A stretch of DNA of 64,000 bases from Ferrimonas gelatinilytica (GCF_039544205.1 NZ_BAABLF010000006.1:310001-374000); one strand, 5' to 3'; positions 41,591 through 50,871 are shown, counted from the stretch's first letter. Notes: generated from the letters alone by a model not told the origin. Numbers and translations are program-made.

Positions 41591-41980
41591 TCAGTTGGGT
41601 TTGAGTCCCTTCATGCTCAGGCCTAGTTCTCTCACCCGGTGACGGGCAAAGTAGGTTGCGGCCACCAGCCAGAGGCTGAGCGATGCGATGATCAGTGTCG
41701 CTATCCATCGCTGTTCAGGGTACACCCACCAGCCGGTCAACGCCCACAACAGGTAGAGTGCGGCAATAAAACCGGACCAGGCGTGGGTGTAGGGGCGGCC
41801 CTTGTGTATCCCGTACGCAGGCAGCAGCAGCGGGATCAGCAACAGCAGCTGAAACAACCAGGAGTAGCCGGGCTGTCCGGGCCACAGCAGCAACCAGGCC
41901 GGAATGAGCAGGAGGCTCGCCAGGTAACCGATCAGGGTGAGCTTACGGAGGCGGACGGTCCGCGGTGAAAGTGCGATCAC
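41591..41980 (-). CDS. DUF2069 inner-membrane protein
   Basis: A 129-residue protein with four hydrophobic helices and the DUF2069 pattern: LTLIGYLASLLLIPAW, LLPAYGIHKGRPYTHAWSGF and a C-terminal ATYFARHRVRELG. The function of the family is unknown. GTG 41980 overlaps the arsC stop (GTGA), and the family regularly follows arsC/bepA in gammaproteobacteria. Confidence 0.83.
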   Translation of the reverse strand: MIALSPRTVRLRKLTLIGYLASLLLIPAWLLLWPGQPGYSWLFQLLLLIPLLLPAYGIHKGRPYTHAWSGFIAALYLLWALTGWWVYPEQRWIATLIIASLSLWLVAATYFARHRVRELGLSMKGLKPN

Positions 41981-42324
41981 GCCAGGAGCTCCAGCACCGC
42001 TTCCGGAGGACGGCCGAGCGCGGCGCGCTCCTGGTGGATCACCACCGGACGTTCGATCAGCTTGGGGTTGGCCAGCATCGCTTCGATCAGGGCGTCATCA
42101 CTGGCCTCGGCCAGGTCCAGCTCCTTGTAGAGGGCTTCCTTGGTGCGCATCAGTTGACGGGGCGAGTACTGCAGCAGCGACAGAACCCGCTCCAGCTCGC
42201 TGCGTGTCGGCGGTGTCTCCAGGTAGCGGACGATGGCGGGGGTTATCCCCTTCTCTTCGAGCAGTGCCAGAGTTTGGCGACTCTTGGAGCATCTTGGGTT
42301 GTGCCAGATCAGGGTATCGGACAT
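41977..42324 (-). CDS. arsC: Glutaredoxin-type arsenate reductase (YfgD-like)
   Basis: A 115-residue ArsC-fold protein with the active-site Cys12 in HNPRCSKSRQTL, and SPRQLMRTKEALYKEL and LIERPVVIHQERAALGRP as in ArsC. It lies directly after bepA, as yfgD follows yfgC in E. coli, and no arsenic pump or ArsR is near, so arsenate need not be its true substrate. GGAG precedes the ATG at 42324. Confidence 0.88.
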   Translation of the reverse strand: MSDTLIWHNPRCSKSRQTLALLEEKGITPAIVRYLETPPTRSELERVLSLLQYSPRQLMRTKEALYKELDLAEASDDALIEAMLANPKLIERPVVIHQERAALGRPPEAVLELLA

Positions 42325-42352
42325 GAGTTCTCCATTCTTCTCGTTGTTATGA

Positions 42353-43807
42353 TTAGAGGTTTTTCATCTGCTGCTCGGACTCTCGCAGCTGCTTGATTCG
42401 TGCATCGATGCGAGCCAGCTGCAGGGGGTTGCCCCTGGAGAGCCGATAGGCGTGTTGCAACTGATCGATGGCACGGGGGTAGTCTGCCCGCATGGCCAGG
42501 ATCTCGGCCTGGACCATGTGGCGCCGGTCCGGCATATCCAGGGCGGTGTACGCCTGGGAGAGGAGATCATAAAGCACCAGATCGTCCTGGGCCAGAACCA
42601 GGCGGCGCTCAAGGATCCGCCGGGCCGCTTCCGGTTTTTGAGCGCTCAAGTAAGCGTTGGCGAGATTGAGTTCGATCACGGCATTGTTAGGCCGGTTCTT
42701 GCGCGCCGCCTCCAGCGTGTCGATGGCGACTTGCTGGCGCTCGGTGGCCAGCAGGATATCGGTGAGGGTATCCAGGTAGAACAGGTTCTTTTCGCTCTCT
42801 GCACGCAGTTCGTTGATCAGGCGCTCCGCCTCGTCGTATTGCTCGGCGCGAAAATGGACCAGGGCCAGACCGTAACGGGAGGCGTTCTTGAAGGGGTAGG
42901 TGGCATCCTTGAGCTGGCGTTCGAAGATGTCCCTTGAACGCTCGGTGCTGTAGTTGGAGAAGCGCACCTGGGCCCTCGCCTTGGCCAGCTGGAACATCAG
43001 GTTGTCCTGAATATTGCGATGGGGATAACGGGCCGCTCGGGCTCGGGTGTCGGCGATCCGGGACTCGGGTAGGGGGTGGGTCATCAGCATCGCCGGAGGT
43101 TTGCTGGCAAACCGGTACTGAGCCGCCAGTTTGCCGAAGAAACTGGGAGCGGCGTAGGGATCGAAGCCGGCGGCCACCATCGCCTGCATCCCGATCCGGT
43201 CCGCTTCCAATTCGTTACTGCGGGTGTAGTTGATCCTTGCCTGCTGGCCCATGGCCAGTGTCGATTGCAGTGCTGCCATACCCGCTTCCGGTGCCGCGAT
43301 AGCGAGTAAAATGGAGCCCAGGACTCCGGCCAGGGTGGCGGGGGTGTTCTTCTGCTGGGCTTCGATGCTCCTTGCCAAATGACGCTGGGTAACGTGTGCC
43401 ACTTCGTGGGCCAGAACCGAGGCGAGTTCGCTCTCATTGTCGGCGTAGTGAAACAGGGCCGTATGGACGCCAACGTGACCACCAAAAAAGGCGAAGGCAT
43501 TGATATCTGGATTATTTACCAGGAAAAAGCGGAACGGTGTCCGGACATTGTTGGAGTGGGCAACGATACGATGACCGACATCATTGAGGTATTCGGTCAT
43601 CACCGGATCGTTGACGATCGGGATCTGGTTTCGAAGGACTCGCATGTAGAAGTCCCCCACCTCCATCTCTTTCTCGATGGTTAGCGTGGTGATGGCCGCC
43701 GTCCCAAGGTTGGGCAGTTCATTGGCGGCTTTGCCCACACCGATGCTCGCCAGGGCGGCAAGGGTAGACAGCACGATGGCCCAAAGGCGATTAACAGGTT
43801 TCTTCAC
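42353..43807 (-). CDS. bepA: Periplasmic M48 metalloprotease BepA with TPR repeats
   Basis: BepA guards outer-membrane assembly by helping LptD mature or by degrading stalled barrels. The 484-residue protein has a signal peptide (about 1-27), the zinc motif HEVAH (134-138) with the third ligand Glu201 in NELEADRIG, and four TPR units from about 310 (EQYDEAERLINELRAES; PNNAVIELNLANAYLSAQKP). The segment GGHVGVHTALF before the zinc site is typical of the family. It is upstream of arsC and DUF2069 on the same strand. Confidence 0.93.
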   Translation of the reverse strand: MKKPVNRLWAIVLSTLAALASIGVGKAANELPNLGTAAITTLTIEKEMEVGDFYMRVLRNQIPIVNDPVMTEYLNDVGHRIVAHSNNVRTPFRFFLVNNPDINAFAFFGGHVGVHTALFHYADNESELASVLAHEVAHVTQRHLARSIEAQQKNTPATLAGVLGSILLAIAAPEAGMAALQSTLAMGQQARINYTRSNELEADRIGMQAMVAAGFDPYAAPSFFGKLAAQYRFASKPPAMLMTHPLPESRIADTRARAARYPHRNIQDNLMFQLAKARAQVRFSNYSTERSRDIFERQLKDATYPFKNASRYGLALVHFRAEQYDEAERLINELRAESEKNLFYLDTLTDILLATERQQVAIDTLEAARKNRPNNAVIELNLANAYLSAQKPEAARRILERRLVLAQDDLVLYDLLSQAYTALDMPDRRHMVQAEILAMRADYPRAIDQLQHAYRLSRGNPLQLARIDARIKQLRESEQQMKNL

Positions 43808-43938
43808 AACGGAGAGTCTTAATTGGTTACGGCCCTAGTGTATCGTTAAAAAAAACCAGTGTCCCAGGCGTTTGTGGTTTGCAGGCAGTCGCGCGATAAT
43901 GACCACCATGCTGCCAGTCGGCCTATTAGGAGTGGATA

Positions 43939-44181
43939 TTGTCGAAGTCGGAACTCACGCTGGACCTGCGTCAAGAGCGCTGTCCCCTGGCGTTTGTCAA
44001 AGCCAAGTTGGCGATCCAGGCGCACGACGCGATGGCTCCTCTCACAATCCTGATCTCAGACCCCGGCACCCGTAGAGATGTTCCGCGCTGGCTTGAGAAA
44101 ACCGGGTACCACTTTGAACTCCTGACGGATCCGGTTGATGGCCTCCGAGTAAGGGTTCTATCAAAGCAATTGGGAAACTAA
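43939..44181 (+). CDS. TusA/SirA-family sulfurtransferase-like protein
   Basis: An 80-residue protein with the TusA Cys-Pro motif (LDLRQERCPLAFVKAKLA, Cys15), the persulfide carrier site in the family. The only fitting start is TTG 43939, with AGGAG six bases before it. The second half (DPGTRRDVPRWLEKTGYHF) differs from E. coli TusA, so its partner is uncertain: tRNA thiolation, molybdenum cofactor or another sulfur relay. It lies six bases before perM, an order conserved in Alteromonadales. Confidence 0.83.
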   Translation: MSKSELTLDLRQERCPLAFVKAKLAIQAHDAMAPLTILISDPGTRRDVPRWLEKTGYHFELLTDPVDGLRVRVLSKQLGN

Positions 44182-44187
44182 AAAACA

Positions 44188-45243
44188 ATGTGGAATTTGG
44201 TCCGTAACTGGTATCGAGAGAAATTTTCCGATCCCCAGGCGGTCACCCTGACGGTGATCCTGTTGGCGGGCTTCGCGCTGATCTACTTTTACGGCAACCT
44301 GCTGATGCCCCTGTTGGTGGCGGTTGTGCTGGCTTACATGTTGGAGTGGCCGGTGGCGAAGATGGCGGTGCTGGGGATCCCCAGGGTGGTGGCGGCGAGC
44401 CTGGTGTTGCTGTTGTTCCTGTTGGTGATGGTACTGATGGTGTTGGTGATGCTGCCGGCACTGTGGCGTCAGGGGGTGTCGTTGATGGCGGAACTGCCGG
44501 CGATGGTCAGCCAGTGGCAGGGGCTGTTGATGACCCTGCCGGAGCAGTATCCCACCATCATTGATCAGAACCAGCTGGCTAACCTGGTATCCGGTTTTAA
44601 CAACTCCCTGCTGAAGGCGGGGCAGGGGTTGGTGTCGATGTCCATCGCCTCGCTGGTGGACCTGGTGGCCTTGATGGTTTACGCCATCCTGGTTCCCCTG
44701 CTGCTGTTTTTCCTGCTGAAGGACAAAGAGCAGCTGATGGCCAGCCTGTCCCGGTTCATTCCCCAGAATCGAGAACTGGCCAACCAGGTGGCCGGGGAGA
44801 TGAATGTTCAGATTGGCAACTACATTCGCGGTAAGGTCATTGAGATCCTCATCGTCGGGACCAGCAGCTTCATCGTGTTCTTCACCATGGAACTGCGCTA
44901 CGCGGCGCTGCTCAGTGTCCTGGTTGGACTGTCGGTGTTGATCCCCTACATCGGTGCCACTGTGGTGACCCTACCGGTGGCGCTGGTGGCGTTTTTTCAG
45001 TGGGGGATCTCCCCCCAGTTTGGTTACCTGCTTCTGGCCTACGGCATTATCCAGGCGGTGGACGGTAACATTTTGGTGCCCCTGCTGTTCTCGGAAGCGG
45101 TCAACCTTCACCCGGTGGCCATCATCGTTTCGGTGTTGATCTTCGGTGGCCTTTGGGGCTTCTGGGGGGTGTTCTTTGCCATCCCCCTGGCGACCCTGGT
45201 CAAGGCGGTGATCAATGCCTGGCCAACGGGGGCAGTGCGCTAG
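44188..45243 (+). CDS. perM: AI-2E-family permease PerM
   Basis: A 351-residue inner-membrane protein with 7-8 hydrophobic segments. It belongs to the AI-2E (TqsA/YdiK/PerM) family: FYGNLLMPLLVAVVLAYMLEWP, LLLFFLLKDKEQL, GEMNVQIGNYIRGKVIE and GSLVPYIGA-like LIPYIGATVV, ending with LWGFWGVFFAIPLATLVKAV. The substrates of this group are varied or unknown. It follows the TusA-like gene at six bases. The call to PerM is by order and similarity. Confidence 0.85.
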   Translation: MWNLVRNWYREKFSDPQAVTLTVILLAGFALIYFYGNLLMPLLVAVVLAYMLEWPVAKMAVLGIPRVVAASLVLLLFLLVMVLMVLVMLPALWRQGVSLMAELPAMVSQWQGLLMTLPEQYPTIIDQNQLANLVSGFNNSLLKAGQGLVSMSIASLVDLVALMVYAILVPLLLFFLLKDKEQLMASLSRFIPQNRELANQVAGEMNVQIGNYIRGKVIEILIVGTSSFIVFFTMELRYAALLSVLVGLSVLIPYIGATVVTLPVALVAFFQWGISPQFGYLLLAYGIIQAVDGNILVPLLFSEAVNLHPVAIIVSVLIFGGLWGFWGVFFAIPLATLVKAVINAWPTGAVR

Positions 45244-45573
45244 GAAACGCTCGGCGGTTTCGAGCTGCCCGTCCCTATCTTCGCCTCAATGCATGGCCGT
45301 CCGGCATCAGCGCCGTCGGCTACCTCGGTTGAGGCTGGAAAGAGTAAGGCCAGGGATTTTAAGGCCAGGAACAAGTAAGGCGAAGAGGATGGCCGTCGGT
45401 ATTCGGGGGATAACGCCGCGTGCTGGTGGGAAGGGCATCGGGCTTTGCTGAGACTCCGTTGCCATTCGCGGGCAAAGCGGGGACAGAGCCGGAAAGGGAT
45501 GCCAGCCTGGTGGGCGTCCACCAAGCTGACATTGGGTACCCGCAGTGTTTTTCGCGGGCACCCTCAAGGGCGC
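45244..45573. other. Hairpin-rich intergenic region
   Basis: 330 bases between perM and fabH, which converge. It holds TGGTGGGCGTCCACCA (45508-45523) and a larger inverted repeat, GGGTACCCGC / GCGGGCACCC with one mismatch and a 10-base loop (45534-45563), near the fabH stop. Neither has a T-run. Composition differs from neighbouring genes and no gene is credible; a dispersed palindromic repeat or degenerate remnant is possible. Confidence 0.4.
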
Positions 45574-46662
45574 TTAGTTACCCTCGGCCTTACGCCTTTG
45601 GTGCGCCGCGACATCCGCGACCAGTTCCAGCCCGGTCTTGTCGCAGGGCGGAAGCTCTGCATCGCTGTGTCCCAGCGGCGTGGTGCGCGGCCCCCACTTG
45701 ATCAGCGCTGCGGCCGAGGTCAGGCCGGCGCCAAAGGCACAGGAGAGCAGGGTGTCGCCGGGGTGGATCCGGCCCTGTTCCAGGGCATCACACAACGCCA
45801 TCGGGATGGTGGCAGCAGAAGTGTTGCCATGGTGCTCGATATTGACGAAGGCCTTCTCCGCCGGAAGACCCATCTTGGCCACCAGGGTGTCGATGATGCG
45901 TACGTTGGCCTGATGGGGAACCACCAGATCCACCTCCTCTTTGCTGACGCCAGCCTGTTCCAGCACCTGCTGGCTCAGGGCGCCCATGCCGGCAATGGCA
46001 CGCTTGAAGATCTCCCGACCATTGAAGTCGAGGAAAAACTCCGTTGCTTCCGGTGACAGGCGGTCTAAGTCGGATCCAAACCCTTGCACTCTCAAGTGTT
46101 CACGCCCGGAGGGATCGTTGTGCATGGCATAAGCCAGGACACCGGTCGGCTCACTCTGCTCCACCGCTTCCACGATCACGGCGCCGGCAGCATCACCGAA
46201 GAGCACCGCGGTATCTCTCAGGGTCCAGTTGACGTAGAAGCTGAGACGCTCGGCACCGATAATCAGGACCCGACGATTCTGGCCGCTGCGGATCTGTGCG
46301 GTGGCCAGTCCCAGGGCATAGAGAAAGCCGGAACAGGCGGCGTTGATATCAAAGGCGGCGCAGTTGGCGCCGATCTCCGCCTGAACCGTGGCGGCAATGT
46401 TGGGCACCAGGGTATCGGGCGTGGCGCTGGCCAGGATAATCATATCGATATCCTCACCACTCAACCCGGCGCAGGCCAACGCGTGCTTCGCGGCGACGGT
46501 CGCCATCGTTGAGGTACTGACGTGACTGATACGGCGCTCACCGATCCCGGTTCGAGTGCGGATCCACTCGTCGCTGGTGTCCATGAGGTGGGTCAGGTCG
46601 TCGTTGGTCAGAACCGCAGGGGGTAAACATTTCCCCCAACCCGTGATCTGTGCTGATAGCAT
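45574..46662 (-). CDS. Stand-alone 3-oxoacyl-ACP synthase III (FabH type)
   Basis: KAS III enzymes condense acetyl-CoA (or another acyl-CoA) with malonyl-ACP to start fatty-acid chains. The 362-residue protein has the triad Cys110 (DINAACSGFLYA), His250 (VVPHQANVRI) and Asn280 (IEHHGNTSAA). It is about 40 residues longer than E. coli FabH owing to the tail after ALIKWGPR. It is away from the fab cluster and directly follows a GntR regulator (TAGATG), so it is probably a second, regulated FabH with a different primer preference, rather than the housekeeping one. Confidence 0.88.
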   Translation of the reverse strand: MLSAQITGWGKCLPPAVLTNDDLTHLMDTSDEWIRTRTGIGERRISHVSTSTMATVAAKHALACAGLSGEDIDMIILASATPDTLVPNIAATVQAEIGANCAAFDINAACSGFLYALGLATAQIRSGQNRRVLIIGAERLSFYVNWTLRDTAVLFGDAAGAVIVEAVEQSEPTGVLAYAMHNDPSGREHLRVQGFGSDLDRLSPEATEFFLDFNGREIFKRAIAGMGALSQQVLEQAGVSKEEVDLVVPHQANVRIIDTLVAKMGLPAEKAFVNIEHHGNTSAATIPMALCDALEQGRIHPGDTLLSCAFGAGLTSAAALIKWGPRTTPLGHSDAELPPCDKTGLELVADVAAHQRRKAEGN

Positions 46663-47409
46663 CTAAAGCTCCTGATGATGCGTTTGGGACGCGTTATCTT
46701 GTTTTTGTCTTGTTGATTGGGACCCGGAGTGTGGCAGGTGACCCACATGGGCCGCCACACACGCCTTGGCCTTGTGGGCCGCGTCCAGAATATGGTGGTG
46801 CAAAAGATCGGCCGCGCGCTGTGCGTCCCCTTGAAAGCAGAGATCGAGCAGGGCTCGATGCTCCTCCTTGGCGCTGGGGATCCCGCCACCCACCACCAGT
46901 TGCAGCCGAATGTAACGGTCCGCATTGGTGTTAAGTGCCCTCACAATCTCCAGCGTATGGGGCCGTCTGGCTCCGGCATACAGGCTCAGATGGAACAGGG
47001 CATTGAGCTCACTCCATTGGTTGATGCCGTCCTGACGATCAAAGGCACTTTCAAGCCTCTGCAGGTACGCTTCGGCACACTGTAACTGCTCTGCCGTCAG
47101 ATTGGGTACCGAACGGGCCAGAAGCCCCGGCTCAATCTGGACACGCAGTTCGAACAACTCATCCAGTTGCGTCATGGAGAGTTCGGTCGCTGTGGCACCT
47201 CGATGGGCTTCAAAGCGGACCAGACCCTCCGCCTCCAGCTGCAGCAGGGCTTCCCGAATCGGGATCCGGCTGACGTTGAGTTCCTCGGCCAGATTGCTCT
47301 GTCGAAGCGGCGTCCCGCCGGGTATCTGACCGGAGAGGATCCGGTCTCGAAGCACCTCCACCACTCGCTGAGTTCGCGTTTTATGAATGATGGGACTTCC
47401 TTGGCTCAT
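46663..47409 (-). CDS. GntR-family (FCD/FadR-type) regulator
   Basis: A 248-residue regulator. The N-terminal winged helix shows TRTQRVVEVLRDRILSGQI, PLRQSNLAEELNVSRIPIREAL and LQLEAEGLVRF; the C-terminal FCD domain has LFELRVQIEPGLLAR, LNALFHLSLYAGARRP and EEHRALLDLCFQGD, giving the His-rich ligand or metal pocket (HHHILDAAH). The last 30 residues are polar. It sits before the FabH-type gene as one unit, so regulation by an acyl or carboxylate ligand is likely. The start ATG lacks a clear ribosome site. Confidence 0.86.
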   Translation of the reverse strand: MSQGSPIIHKTRTQRVVEVLRDRILSGQIPGGTPLRQSNLAEELNVSRIPIREALLQLEAEGLVRFEAHRGATATELSMTQLDELFELRVQIEPGLLARSVPNLTAEQLQCAEAYLQRLESAFDRQDGINQWSELNALFHLSLYAGARRPHTLEIVRALNTNADRYIRLQLVVGGGIPSAKEEHRALLDLCFQGDAQRAADLLHHHILDAAHKAKACVAAHVGHLPHSGSQSTRQKQDNASQTHHQEL

Positions 47410-47703
47410 ACATTGATTTCGCTGTCGTTAATTGCTGGTTAGGGTACCGCCGCAGAGCGGTTAAGAAAAGCGGTCGCCGATCTTCCCGAGGGGTTTATTG
47501 GTTGGTTGGACCTCTTTAGTGAGAGCTTGTGTGCCCTTTTTCGGGATAACTTACTGTTATTGAATGAGATATGTTCAGGGAGCAACTTGCCCGGAAAGCG
47601 ATGCCCCCAGCGTGAAATTTTTGTCGGCGGCGCGGCTTTTGGAGAAAACAGCGAAACCGGTTGCTGCCCCAGAGCCGCTCCTCGCCCCGGTGAATGGCTA
47701 GGG

Positions 47704-48543
47704 TCAGTGCCCGCCCTCATGGGAAGCGGGCAAAACCCGCTGGGCCAGACGGTGCCGCTGGCCGGGTGCCAGGGTGACCGGGGAGCGGGCAACGGCGGAT
47801 TCAATACAGAGGAAATGGCGCCAATGCCCCGGCGTAATGTCAGGCATCGCAGCAGCACCCTGTTGGCCGGGATTCCAGATCACCGTCGCATCATTGCCTT
47901 GGTTACGGATAATCCGGTTGTCGAGCTGCACCCGGTCGAGGCCCGGCACCACGGCATCGATGGGGATGGGCAGTGCGCCCGCATCAAAATGGGCTTCTTG
48001 CCCCGACAACTTGTCATGAAATGGCCGGCTGGTCAGTTCCGGCAGTAAAACCTGAGTGACATCTTCACAGGCGAAGTAGCTGTGCAGGGCGCCGGTGAAG
48101 GACCATGGCCGGTTGTCCCGGTTTTCAATGGTCAGTTCCAGCTGCAGCCCCTGGGTATCACACTGGATCTCCATCCTTGCGTGAAACCGGTGGGGCCAGA
48201 GCGCCCGGGTTTGGGGGCTATCGCTGAGTTCAAACTGAAGCCGGCCCGAGCTGGCGTCGTTGCTTGTGAGTTCCCAGAGTGACGTTCGGGCAAAGCCGTG
48301 GCTGGGCCCCCCCTTCGCGCCACCAAACCAGGGAAAGCAGAGGGGGACACCGCCCCGTATGGGGTGTTGACCGCCGAGATCCGCATTGGAACTTAACCAG
48401 AGCTGCTCTTGGCCCCGATGGCGCCAGCTGAGTAGGTGGGCGCCAAATCGGCAGGCGATGATCTCGCTGTCGCCGGCACGCAGCGTGATGGGGCTTGTCG
48501 GACTCAAAAATCCTCCTGGTCTGTATGTCTCTCGGAGCATCAT
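47704..48543 (-). CDS. D-hexose-6-phosphate mutarotase (YeaD family)
   Basis: The enzyme interconverts anomers of glucose-6-phosphate and relatives in the cytoplasm. A 279-residue galactose-mutarotase-like beta fold: GGVPLCFPWFG and GPSHGFARTSLWEL (active-site His), and HFLCIESAVARSPVTL (Glu) are the YeaD hallmarks. The start is one of two adjacent ATG codons. Monocistronic. Confidence 0.88.
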   Translation of the reverse strand: MMLRETYRPGGFLSPTSPITLRAGDSEIIACRFGAHLLSWRHRGQEQLWLSSNADLGGQHPIRGGVPLCFPWFGGAKGGPSHGFARTSLWELTSNDASSGRLQFELSDSPQTRALWPHRFHARMEIQCDTQGLQLELTIENRDNRPWSFTGALHSYFACEDVTQVLLPELTSRPFHDKLSGQEAHFDAGALPIPIDAVVPGLDRVQLDNRIIRNQGNDATVIWNPGQQGAAAMPDITPGHWRHFLCIESAVARSPVTLAPGQRHRLAQRVLPASHEGGH

Positions 48544-48700
48544 ACAACGGCGGTGTCGGGCTTATGAAGGTGTTGAATTGCCGAGAAGTCCAAGATGGAG
48601 TCAGAACGATAATAAAGGCCGCTGACGCACTGGCGGTGCGTGGGATTTCATCTAACCTTTGACCTCTATTCATTGCTTCTTGTTGGCTCAGGTAGGGCTT

Positions 48701-49012
48701 ATGGATCCCGAAACTCGCAAGCAGATAGAATGGATTCTGATGCCCCCTCTCATGGAAGTGTTACCTCACCAGTTTGAAAACGGCGCTCGATTTAAAGGGT
48801 TTCGTGCCCTCTGTGACTATTGTGGCGGAGAGATCCGCCTACCCCAGGTTCATGGTGGCATCGTCTCCCTGAGCCATAACCGCTGCGTGGTGAATGCCCG
48901 GGCACGTTGCCCCGAGTGCGCTATGCACTGTGAATACCATTACCTGTTGGACGCCGAGGGGGAGATGTCGGCCCGTCGCCTGGCAGGTCCGGATGACCAC
49001 CTCGCCCAGTAA
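48701..49012 (+). CDS. Small protein with two CxxC pairs, unknown
   Basis: A 103-residue protein starting at ATG 48701 (MDPETRKQIEWILMPPLMEV). Two cysteine pairs, CDYCGGE near residue 38 and CPECAMHC near 70, together could hold a zinc ion (rubredoxin-like knuckles). The first 30 residues look helical and the end is polar. No family is recognised and nothing in the neighbourhood is linked. The stop is 26 bases from the convergent M48 gene. Confidence 0.65.
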   Translation: MDPETRKQIEWILMPPLMEVLPHQFENGARFKGFRALCDYCGGEIRLPQVHGGIVSLSHNRCVVNARARCPECAMHCEYHYLLDAEGEMSARRLAGPDDHLAQ

Positions 49013-49015
49013 CGC

Positions 49016-49038
49016 CAGCCCGACATGATGCCGGGCTG
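49016..49038. terminator. Short hairpin between convergent genes
   Basis: CAGCCCG and CGGGCTG arms with a 9-base loop between the stop of the CxxC gene and the stop of the M48 gene. No T-run on either side; weak as a terminator. Confidence 0.35.
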
Positions 49039-50868
49039 CTACTCGGTTTGGGGTGCGTCGAGGATCCAGGCCAGGGTCTGGGTCAGCACCTGTTCTGACT
49101 CGGTGATCTGCCCGTCCTGCTCAATACAATGCTTAAACGCACGCATCAAACGCTGCTTATAAAGGGGCTTGCTGGCGCGCAAGAGGGGCACAGCCTCGCT
49201 GGCTTGGGCCCAGTCGAGCCGTTCCGGCCAGTCAGAGTTGTAGGCCCCGAGGCTGTTCAGTCCCCGGTAAAATGCTTTCTTAACCTCTTGGGGCTGCTCG
49301 GCGGCGGAGGACTCTCCACCGCCGTCGGCCTGGGCCAGCAGCGCCATCAGTTGGGTAGCGGCGCGTTCATGGGCTTTAGGGCCAGCGGGGCGACCGCCGG
49401 TTTCCAGCAGGTAGTGACGCAGTAGCTGACAGAAGCACCAGCGCAGCAGCCTGGACTCCCCATGGGACCAGCACGCCTCGACCTGCTGCATCAACAGCCT
49501 GCGTTGCGGCTCGGACAGTTCCATGAGTGCGGGCATCGACAGTTGCAGAAGCTGCAACTGCTGCAATTTGGAGAGGGTGCGAACCGCATCCCGGCGCTTG
49601 AGGATCCCCTGCATCACGGCCGGCGCCAGTTCCGGGATCGAGTGGGACTCCGAATCGGGCCACATCAGTGCCAGTGCCAGCTCCCGTGCCCCTTCGGGTT
49701 CGTGACTGTCCGATTGAAGGGCGTCTGGCAATGCTGCCAGCAGTGCGGCGGCCTGGAGAGGGTGCGACGCGCCGCTGCCGGACAATGCGGACGGAGAGGG
49801 AGACCTCCCCTCACCGCCTGCCGCCTCCAGCGATTGTCGCCGTGCTAGGCGGCGCTGCATCGCGTTGACCGTGGGGGCGTATTGACCGTCCCAGCCGGGC
49901 TCGATCGCCCGGATCCGCTTCTCCAGTGGGGGATGGGTGGCAAACAGGCCCCGCAGTGGACGGTAGGCTCCGAAGAAGAGATGGCTGGTTTCGCTGGCTT
50001 TGGGGTGATCGACCCGGCTACCGCTTTGGTGGGCACCGATCAGTTTGAGTGCCTCGGCGATCCCTGTCGGATTGCGGGTGTACTGTACCGCCGAAGCGTC
50101 CGCCAGATACTCTCGCTGGCGGCTGACGGCGGACTGAATCATGCGGCCGAAGGTGGTGCCGATCCAGCCAAGCAGCAACAGTGCGAGACCGATGATCGCG
50201 GCCTGATTGGACTCTTTGCTGCGCCCGCGGCTGCCGTGCACCACCAACTCGCCGATCTGGCTAAGAAACAGGATCCCGGCGAGTACCGCTATCAGGCGCA
50301 GGTTCAGGCGCATGTCACCGTTGAGGATATGGCTGAACTCATGGGCTATGACACCCTGCAGCTGGTCCCGATCCATCTGTTCGAGACAGCCCCGGGTGAC
50401 CCCGATCACCGCATCGGCCGGGCCGTGGCCAGCGGCGAAGGCGTTGATCCCGGCTTCGTTATCCAGCAGATAAACCCTGGGAACCGGCAAGCCGCTGGCC
50501 AGGGCCATCTCCTCCACCACATTGCGCAGTCGCTTTTCATCCGGGTCTTCGGTATTCGGCGGGATCCGTCTGCCACCCAAGGATTCGGCGATCCGGCTGC
50601 CTCCGCCACGCAGTGCCGCCCATTTGAACAGGCTGACCAGAAGGATCACTGCCACCACCGCGGCGGTGATGGCGGCTCCCCGGTCGGAGAGCATCCCATC
50701 GATGACGGCGTTCAGAGGGTCCGCCTGGCTTTGCGGCGTCGCCGGCATCAACACGCTTGCCACCACGGCGTTGATGACGATGACGATGGCGGTCACCGCC
50801 AGGATGAACAGGAGAATAAGATGCCAGGTGCGACGCCGTGCCTGGTCCTGCTGGGCAAAGAAGTCCAT
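49039..50868 (-). CDS. HtpX-type M48 membrane metalloprotease with a long C-terminal extension
   Basis: A 609-residue integral membrane protease: two N-terminal helices (about 16-40, 66-82), zinc motif HEFSH (176-180), two further helices (about 190-210, 224-242), and Glu253 in SRQREYLADASAVQ as third ligand; FFGAYRPLRGLFATHPPLEKRI closes the catalytic domain near residue 325. E. coli HtpX ends there at about 290. The extra 280 residues are polar with helical parts (QLLQLSMPALMELSEPQRR) and low-complexity Ser/Gly links, and are not recognised. It follows the lemA-like gene by three bases, a pairing common in other bacteria. Confidence 0.86.
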   Translation of the reverse strand: MDFFAQQDQARRRTWHLILLFILAVTAIVIVINAVVASVLMPATPQSQADPLNAVIDGMLSDRGAAITAAVVAVILLVSLFKWAALRGGGSRIAESLGGRRIPPNTEDPDEKRLRNVVEEMALASGLPVPRVYLLDNEAGINAFAAGHGPADAVIGVTRGCLEQMDRDQLQGVIAHEFSHILNGDMRLNLRLIAVLAGILFLSQIGELVVHGSRGRSKESNQAAIIGLALLLLGWIGTTFGRMIQSAVSRQREYLADASAVQYTRNPTGIAEALKLIGAHQSGSRVDHPKASETSHLFFGAYRPLRGLFATHPPLEKRIRAIEPGWDGQYAPTVNAMQRRLARRQSLEAAGGEGRSPSPSALSGSGASHPLQAAALLAALPDALQSDSHEPEGARELALALMWPDSESHSIPELAPAVMQGILKRRDAVRTLSKLQQLQLLQLSMPALMELSEPQRRLLMQQVEACWSHGESRLLRWCFCQLLRHYLLETGGRPAGPKAHERAATQLMALLAQADGGGESSAAEQPQEVKKAFYRGLNSLGAYNSDWPERLDWAQASEAVPLLRASKPLYKQRLMRAFKHCIEQDGQITESEQVLTQTLAWILDAPQTE

Positions 50869-50871
50869 GGA

